From: Epiperipatus broadwayi
Lineage: Eukaryota; Onychophora; Udeonychophora; Euonychophora; Peripatidae
Assembly (NCBI GenBank): GCA_028023455.1
Contig: JAQFVV010007204.1
Location: 1-64,000 of the forward strand
Reading direction: 5' to 3'
Length of the DNA: 64,000 nucleotides
Shown: one piece after another, positions 57,337-64,000 of the stretch
Position numbering within the stretch: the first letter of the stretch is position 1
Layout: each line of letters starts with the position of its first letter
Made by a program: the position numbers and the translations under genes
Notes under the pieces: model-generated
The model's database searches: none
What the model was told of the DNA's origin: nothing
What the model saw: only the letters and a program-made list of their open reading frames with translations

Positions 57337-60196
57337 CATGCCATCGCGCGCGAAAGATATAAAAATCTATATTTGTATTCAAAATGAAACTAATTAAAAA
57401 ATAGTTTGTCAGTCAATTACTTAAAACAAAGGATTAAGAATAATCTTGTTTATAAAATTTATTCTGAACTCTCTTGATCTAATTAAATATATAAATTATT
57501 ACTTGTATATTGTAACTTTCCAAAAGGTGCTGTGCAGGGATCATTCAAAGAATAAGGCACCATAATACCTATGGATGTTTCACAGAGTATGAGTCCTCTT
57601 AGAAACAACATAATAATTAATTAGAATTTCTAAATTATTAGATTCTTATGTCAATTTAAATATTATTTCAAGTTGTATTTTATTTACAATTTTTTTAAAT
57701 CTCGTACCAGGTTTTAAAATGTTTATACCTCAGGGTTCCAAATTAAAATGCACTTGGAACAAAAAAAAAGATATTGGTAATATACTTTAAATCTCTAAAA
57801 TGTGTCACTTATTCAACTTACATTCTAAACAGTTTGTATTCTTTTTTAGCTTTGTCATTAAACATTTGTCTTTTGTATTCCTTCCAATTTCATCTTTAAT
57901 TAAATTGCATAGATAAATAGGAAACAAAAAATTAATTTTCATTGTACATTTAAAAAAAAAAGAAATTATACTAATTAAAAAAGAAAATTAAGTGGTGTCT
58001 TTTAAAAGGTCTTTAACTTTTACTTTTTTAAAGCTTCTTTTAATATTACTAAATGCCAATATATTTGAACCACACGTATGTAAAACGGTTCAATATACAT
58101 ATATTATCAAGTATTAGATTTATATGTTTAAAATTTTAATAACAGTCAATTTTAAATATAAATTCAATAAATACAAATAAAAGCAATAGATAACATATTT
58201 AAACTATAATTAAAGTCAATTGTGTTTTATTTTAATATATATAAAATATATATAAGAAATACCATAAAAATCTAAGATTTCGATGTTTCTGAGTTTTCAA
58301 ATAAACTAAGATTGCAACTCATATTTTTAATAATTATACAGTTATGGGGGAGGGAGCACAAAAATGTTTACAAAAATGTCTGATAGGAAATGCCATATTT
58401 AATGTTTACATTTCATTTTTTATAACTGTTATTTAAAAAAAAAAGAAATCATTGTGAAAAAATTAATTACAATATTTACAGTTTATTTTATTCCTTTTTG
58501 GGAGGAATTAACTTATTATCAGGAAAATAGAAAAATAAATAAATACAGTATTTAATTTTATTCATACCATCAGCATGCAATTATATTGTGACCATTAACA
58601 CACATTTTTTTGAAAGGCATGATCTTGTACCTTTGGAAATAGTCCACTGCATCATGTTCTATGAGAAGAAGGTCCAAAATTTTTATCAATATGATAATTT
58701 ACCAAAAAAAAAAACTGCTGACAAAAAGAAACACCTGAACTGAACTAAAGTATGATAATGTTAAAAGCATTTTGTCACTTCCCACATTGTAATAATAATA
58801 TAAGTAAAAACAATTGAAATGAAGTCTTAATGAAATTTATTGAAATTTATTCTTTTTTTTAATTAGCGATCAATTTAGTAATTTTTTTTAAAATTTAACA
58901 TCTACTTCACTTGATTATAAGCCCTCAAAATTGTATATTTATCAAAAATACCAACTGCCATCTTGGTTTGCTTGAAAACTCACAAGTACTAAAATTTCTA
59001 ATCCAATATGATTTGATTTTAAGATATAAATATAAAATTGTATGCTCAAAGATAGATTAGCATAATAGGTGATTCTGTATTACAATCAAATACATCATCA
59101 AATGATTGAATGTTAGATCCTAATCATTGTTTGAGATCTGACAATACAATGTTTAATAACATCTCAATATTAGAATGACATTATAAATAGTCATTCCTCT
59201 CACAAATTAAATTATCAGAAATATTTTATTATTAAATATGTGTAATTTTTTAAAAATCATTAAAATAGATGTTGCACAAAAAATTACCAGATAAGTGATA
59301 CACTTAACTGTTACTGAGAAACATCTGTGGCAGAATGGATCATGGCTTCATGTCACTCTAAAACAGCCAATTTTTGAGCTGTGGTAATGTTTTTACCCTT
59401 ATTTTAAAGCTTAAAATGTACCATAAGATGCTGCCCTCTCTTGAATTAATTTACAAGTAAAAAATCAATAATATAGACATTCAAAGCTACAACAAAAACA
59501 GAAGCCAGACCTTTCTAGATGCTGATTGGTAACTTCAGATTTATGAATATGGAAAACTATCTATCAATAATTTTCACCACTCCAACTTCTGTTGTAACTT
59601 TGAAAACTAAAATTAATGTCTTACAATGTTTTTTTAATATATTTCTTATGTATTATGAATTATTTTCAAAAAATATACTGAAAATATAATTATTGTAGAA
59701 AAATAGTAAGATTCTAGTAAAAAATGGTATACTTTTACACGAACATAAATTGAAAAAAAAAGTCAATGATGTATGCAACATTTTTTAATAGTTTAGAACA
59801 ACCTTTTTATGTTCTCTGCTATGGAATATTTTTATAATTATAAATAGAAATTTATTTTTGATAAAACTTCATTCACTTTCATAATCTGATAAATTATTAA
59901 TATACTTTTCACAAATGAAACTAAAATGAATATAATATTAAAAGGTGAATATATTTTTACTGCTGATTCTGTAATTAACCAATCAAAAGTTGTAAAACTT
60001 TAATTCACTTGGTCAATGAAAATTAAAAAAATTTTTTTTCAAAAAAAAAAAAGATTAATTACAGAAATTTTTAAAATAATGATTTAGAATGTATGTAAGA
60101 TGTATAATAGTAATGTAATGCTAATGATATGTTTTAGAAAATCAAAATTTAAAATTTACTGTCCACATTTTGCAGCATTATTCAATATTTAATTAT
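55708..60196. other. Right-arm intron sequence
   Basis: Mirrors 25,093-29,631. (TG)n at 57,310-57,337 and a deleted family 1 repeat at about 56,390-56,455. No genes recognised. Confidence 0.5.
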
Positions 60197-60211
60197 CACA
60201 CACACACACAT

Positions 60212-60285
<74 letters not shown>

Positions 60286-60286
60286 C
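60197..60286. repeat. (CA)n(TA)n(TG)n microsatellite
   Basis: Right-arm partner of 25,034-25,092, longer here. Confidence 0.95.
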
Positions 60287-60567
60287 TTTTTGCATGTAAA
60301 TGAATGACTAAATTTATCTAAATATGCATATAGTTAAATAGGAAGTAGATAAATGTATGGATAGATGACAGGTAAATGTTAACAAGAAAGGAATATCAGA
60401 AAGACAAATAGAAAAATTTATAGATACTTACAAAGATAGACAGACAGAAAGATAGATAAGTAGGTAGATAGATAAGTTGATTAATTGATAGATAAATAAA
60501 CAGATATATAAATAGGTAGATAGATAGATAATGAATGAATAGGTAAACAATATATCATCACAAAGGC

Positions 60568-60717
<150 letters not shown>

Positions 60718-61303
60718 TCCAATAGATGTTGTAATAGTATACATATGCTGTTACATTATTTTAAAATTAAAACAAGATCGTAAATAAAAATTGACTTACT
60801 AAAAACTTGAAAACGGAAATTTAAAAGAGTTATGTTTAACACACCCACACACACACACGCACATATATATATATCGCATAAATGGAAAACTTTTAACAAA
60901 AAAAAAGGATTTAAAAGTAAGAAATTTAAAAAACAGTAAAGATCTAAAGATTAGTATTTTTAGTAAGAAGTTATGTAAAAGAAAATTGAAATAAATGTTA
61001 ATTAATTTCTATATTAAGAATCCTGTTTAATCTTAGTAAATGGAAATGATTGTTTTATTAATTAAATGTAAAGCAAACTAGCCCCTGGAGTGCTTAAATA
61101 ATTAAAAGGTCAGATAAGAGAATAAATAAATTAAAAATTTGCCAATGCAAGCACCAAACCATACACAGGCCAGAAAAGAAAACATCTGTATTTTAGGATC
61201 AGTGACATCATGTATGATGGATCCATAACATGTTTGATAATGAAGGCCTAGAATTATAAAAGATGAAATAGTGGTTGTTTTAAACAGACTATTAATGTTG
61301 CAG

Positions 61304-61580
61304 CTATATTGATGACTCTATGATGTCGGTGTCTTGCAATAAAATTAGTTTTCTTTGCATGTACCAGCTGAGACCTCCCAGTGACAGTTCTTTAATGGCA
61401 AGTAGCAGCTTCATTTACAAAGAAGATGGAAAACCTACAAAAGCGACTACTAGGAGGGACTTCTATAAATCTTCCAAAATCATGGTAAGTATAAATTGTG
61501 ATATCCAATATAAACTTTTAAACAAACTTTCAATTAGTAACATAAGGTATGAACTCTTATCTGACTTGAAAGAACTCTAA
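61304..61580 (+). CDS. Unknown conserved ORF or exon (right-arm twin)
   Basis: Acceptor-like AATGTTGCAG before 61304, open frame to TAA at 61580, possible donor GTAAGT at 61485. Differs from the minus-strand twin at six residues (for example LRPPSDSS against LRPPGDSS, PTKATT against PTKVTT). No silent differences seen. Family unknown. Confidence 0.35.
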
Positions 61581-62049
61581 ATCAATTATTAATATTTTTA
61601 TGTATAACGTTTGCTTCAATCATTTCCATTTTTCTTTTTATTTATTTTTTTATTTATTAACTAAATTATTAAATTTAAAGTTGGGTGTAGATAGCTCTAT
61701 AGATTCATTAAAGTTTGTTAGTTTAAAAGGGTTCAATTTTAGGGTTCAATTTTAGACTATTTGTGTTATAGTTGAGTCGAAGCTGGTGGAGGGATATATG
61801 CATGTTTATATCAATGCAATGTGAAATGTGTTACCATACAGGGCAACATGCCCAAATGAATGCATGTCCCAAAGGTGTAGACATTGCATTATAATGGATG
61901 CAGAGTATTCCCTGCAACATTGATTCCTTTTTGCTGTAAGGATAGGTGTGATAACTCAGTAAAAACTGCTCTTCCTCCATACAAAGAATTTTTCTTTAAT
62001 GTTTTATAATTGATATAAATACTAGTTTTCTACTTCACCTTTGAGTAGT

Positions 62050-62610
62050 AAGTAATTTAAACTGCACTTTACACAAAATAGTGAAGCTTGTAAAATATTA
62101 TTAAAAGTTATATGGCTAAGCGCTTTCAGAGAATTTAAGTTTCCATATTCATAGCTTACATTAATTGAAGTTTAGGGTGATTTCAGGAAGTTGCAAAGTA
62201 CGATTTTTTTCAGTTTATTGCACAGTTGTCATCTGCAATAAATCATGCCTCCTTAATCTTTCATTTCACATCGTTCACCAAAGAACAACAGGCCATGTGT
62301 TCGAACCCACTATGGCAAGGGCACTTTGCACTGAATGTAACAATGTGAAATGAAAGATTAAGGAGGCATGCTTTATTGCAGATGACAACTGTGCAATAAA
62401 CCCAAAAGAATCATGCTTTGCAATCTCCAGAAAATGGTCATTATGAAAGAAAATTTGAATAAATTTTGCATAAATCACTGCTAAACTTCAATTAATGTAG
62501 GCTATGAATATGGAGACTTAAGTTCTCTGAAATCACTTAGCCATATAACTTTTAATAATATATTGCAAGCTTCACTTTTTTGCATAAAGCACAGTTTAAA
62601 TTATTTATTG
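62050..62610. repeat. Inverted repeat with tRNA-like loop (right arm)
   Basis: Partner of 22,693-23,250. Loop with GTTCGAACCCAC at about 62,298. Confidence 0.75.
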
Positions 62611-63179
62611 TTTTATATACATAATTCCTTTGCCAGACAGATGCACATTCCGGTAATGGATGAGGATCATTTCTTTTAAAAAATATGCTGCAGATGTGCA
62701 GTCTTTTCAACATGGTTCTATGCTAACATCTTCATATTTCATTGGTTGTGTCTGTATTTCAGGAAGCAAGCATTGGTTTAGCTACGATCTTTTAGCCTGA
62801 GGTTAGATGTTTTGAAAAGTGTTAATTGCGTAATCTATGTAGCTTATCTTTGCTCAACATTTTAAAATAAAAATATTATATAAACTGTCCATATGTGTGG
62901 ACTTACTAGAATAATATAAATTTAAAGTAATGATAAAATATAAAGCAATATAAATTTATTCCTCAAAGTTATATGTGCATAAATAAATGTTTTGTGTGAT
63001 AATTACTGGCAGTAGCTTATTTTACTTTTTTAATATTAAAAATAAGTTTTCTTTTAAATCTCAGTTACTCCTTGAAATAGTAGCATGGGCTAAAGATCAA
63101 TATAAAAATTCTTTTTTTCCAAGGCGTATCTGACTACATTATAAATGTTTACATAATTACCATTTCTTATGCTAGCACA

Positions 63180-64000
63180 TAACTTATTAAAACAGGCAAA
63201 ATGTTCGATACAATAATGCCACTCAGTGACAACCAGAGTAAACAACAGATGCCAGAAGTCTTGTGCATAAAATGCCCATCTACTGCCTACTCAACCAAAT
63301 CCCCAGACTTGTTTCTGGCTTGTGGCTTTCATCAGTGAGGTGCCTTGGATATGAGAACACTGCACCTAGATCTTAGGATCTAAGGCAACCATCCAGCCAC
63401 CACCTTTTATCTGTACTTAACTACAAAAAATGAGAATAAAATTGAAAACACAATAATTTTTAATCTAAGCTCAATAGCTTATATAGTCATATGGGTCTGA
63501 ACTCAGTTCACCACCCATATATTTTTTGTCTCTTTGGGCTCTTAACAAACATTGACACCACTATCCTATTAGGCAGGATTGGTGCTAAACCACCAAACAT
63601 CACATGATTACCATTTCTTATGCTAGCACATAACTTATAAAAACAGGCACTCAGTGCCAACCAGACTAATCACTGGATGCCAGAAAACTTGTGCATAAAA
63701 TGCCCATCTAGTGCCTACTCATCCAATATCCCCATAATAGTTTTTGGCTTGTGGTTTTCATCAGTGCAGAGTCTTGGATCTGAAAACACAGTACCTAGAT
63801 CTTAGGATCTAATGAAAACCTCCTGCAGCCACCTTTTATCTCTACTTAACTACAAAACTATGAGAATTAAATTGAAAACAATAATTTTCAATCCAAGATC
63901 ATTAGCCTATATAGTGTAAGGGTCTGAACTCAGTTCACTACCCATATATTTTGGTATATTTGGTTCTTTAACAACCATAGACACCCCAATCCTATCAGGC
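63180..64000 (-). repeat. Family 1 retrozyme-like array (right arm, cut by window end)
   Basis: Reverse complement of 21,299-22,130, nearly two units. The hammerhead-like core at 63,301-63,340 keeps CTGATGA, GAAAC and GTC; the next copy (about 63,730-63,770) has the decayed AAAAAC form also seen in the left arm. Confidence 0.85.
63301..63340 (-). ncRNA. Hammerhead-like motif, family 1 (right arm)
   Basis: Minus strand: CCTCA, CTGATGA, AAGCCACAAGCCA, GAAAC, AA, GTC, TGGGG. Five-pair stem I, weak stem II. Confidence 0.5.

Overview
This is AT-rich (roughly three quarters A+T by eye), repeat-dense, intron-bearing DNA from an animal nucleus. The evidence is spliceable exons with GT-AG borders, tRNA-derived SINEs with target-site duplications, decayed LINE reverse transcriptase, several Penelope-like elements (PLEs) with GIY-YIG endonuclease remnants, hammerhead-ribozyme repeats, and very long (TA)n and (CTAT)n microsatellites. 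This mix suits an invertebrate (mollusc or another lophotrochozoan, or a cnidarian). The sequence alone does not settle the species. Most open frames here are microsatellites or dead transposons.

Layout. 1-18.3 kb is almost gene-free: a dead LINE (about 1.1-2.3 kb), an inverted pair of PLE fragments (2.76-4.22 kb), a tRNA-Gly-like relic (6.8 kb), a very young inverted PLE pair (11.3-12.1 kb), two SINEs (14.4 and 17.1 kb) and a minus-strand LINE relic (15.9-16.4 kb). From 18.3 to 35.4 kb I reconstruct the 3' part of a plus-strand gene with compatible splice phases. It encodes the end of an extracellular domain, one transmembrane helix and a short basic tail, so it is probably a type I membrane protein. 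An intron of about 10 kb separates the transmembrane exon from the tail exons.

From 21,299 to the window end the sequence is one giant imperfect palindrome of at least 42.7 kb. It is centred near 41,970 inside a long (TA)n tract, and the arms are roughly 95-98% identical by eye. The right arm runs off the window. The arms carry inverted copies of everything in them: the two tail exons of the membrane-protein gene (so a convergent pair of gene copies), an unknown conserved ORF, a SINE with its target-site duplication, an inverted PLE pair, a second PLE relic, a 135-bp hairpin, a 1-kb foldback element and hammerhead-bearing tandem repeats. Smaller palindromes are therefore nested in the large one. 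A stretch at about 47.0-48.96 kb in the right arm has no clean partner. It looks like a corrupted, swollen copy of about 36.4-37.0 kb plus a GC-rich insert, and may be an assembly fault.

Most notable are two families of tandem repeats (units about 410 bp and 426-451 bp) whose units contain hammerhead ribozyme cores, resembling animal retrozymes. They sit beside PLEs, the likely source of reverse transcriptase for such elements. The best core (46,403-46,449, and its partner 37,485-37,531) has all three helices, and the differences between arms preserve a cleavable triplet.
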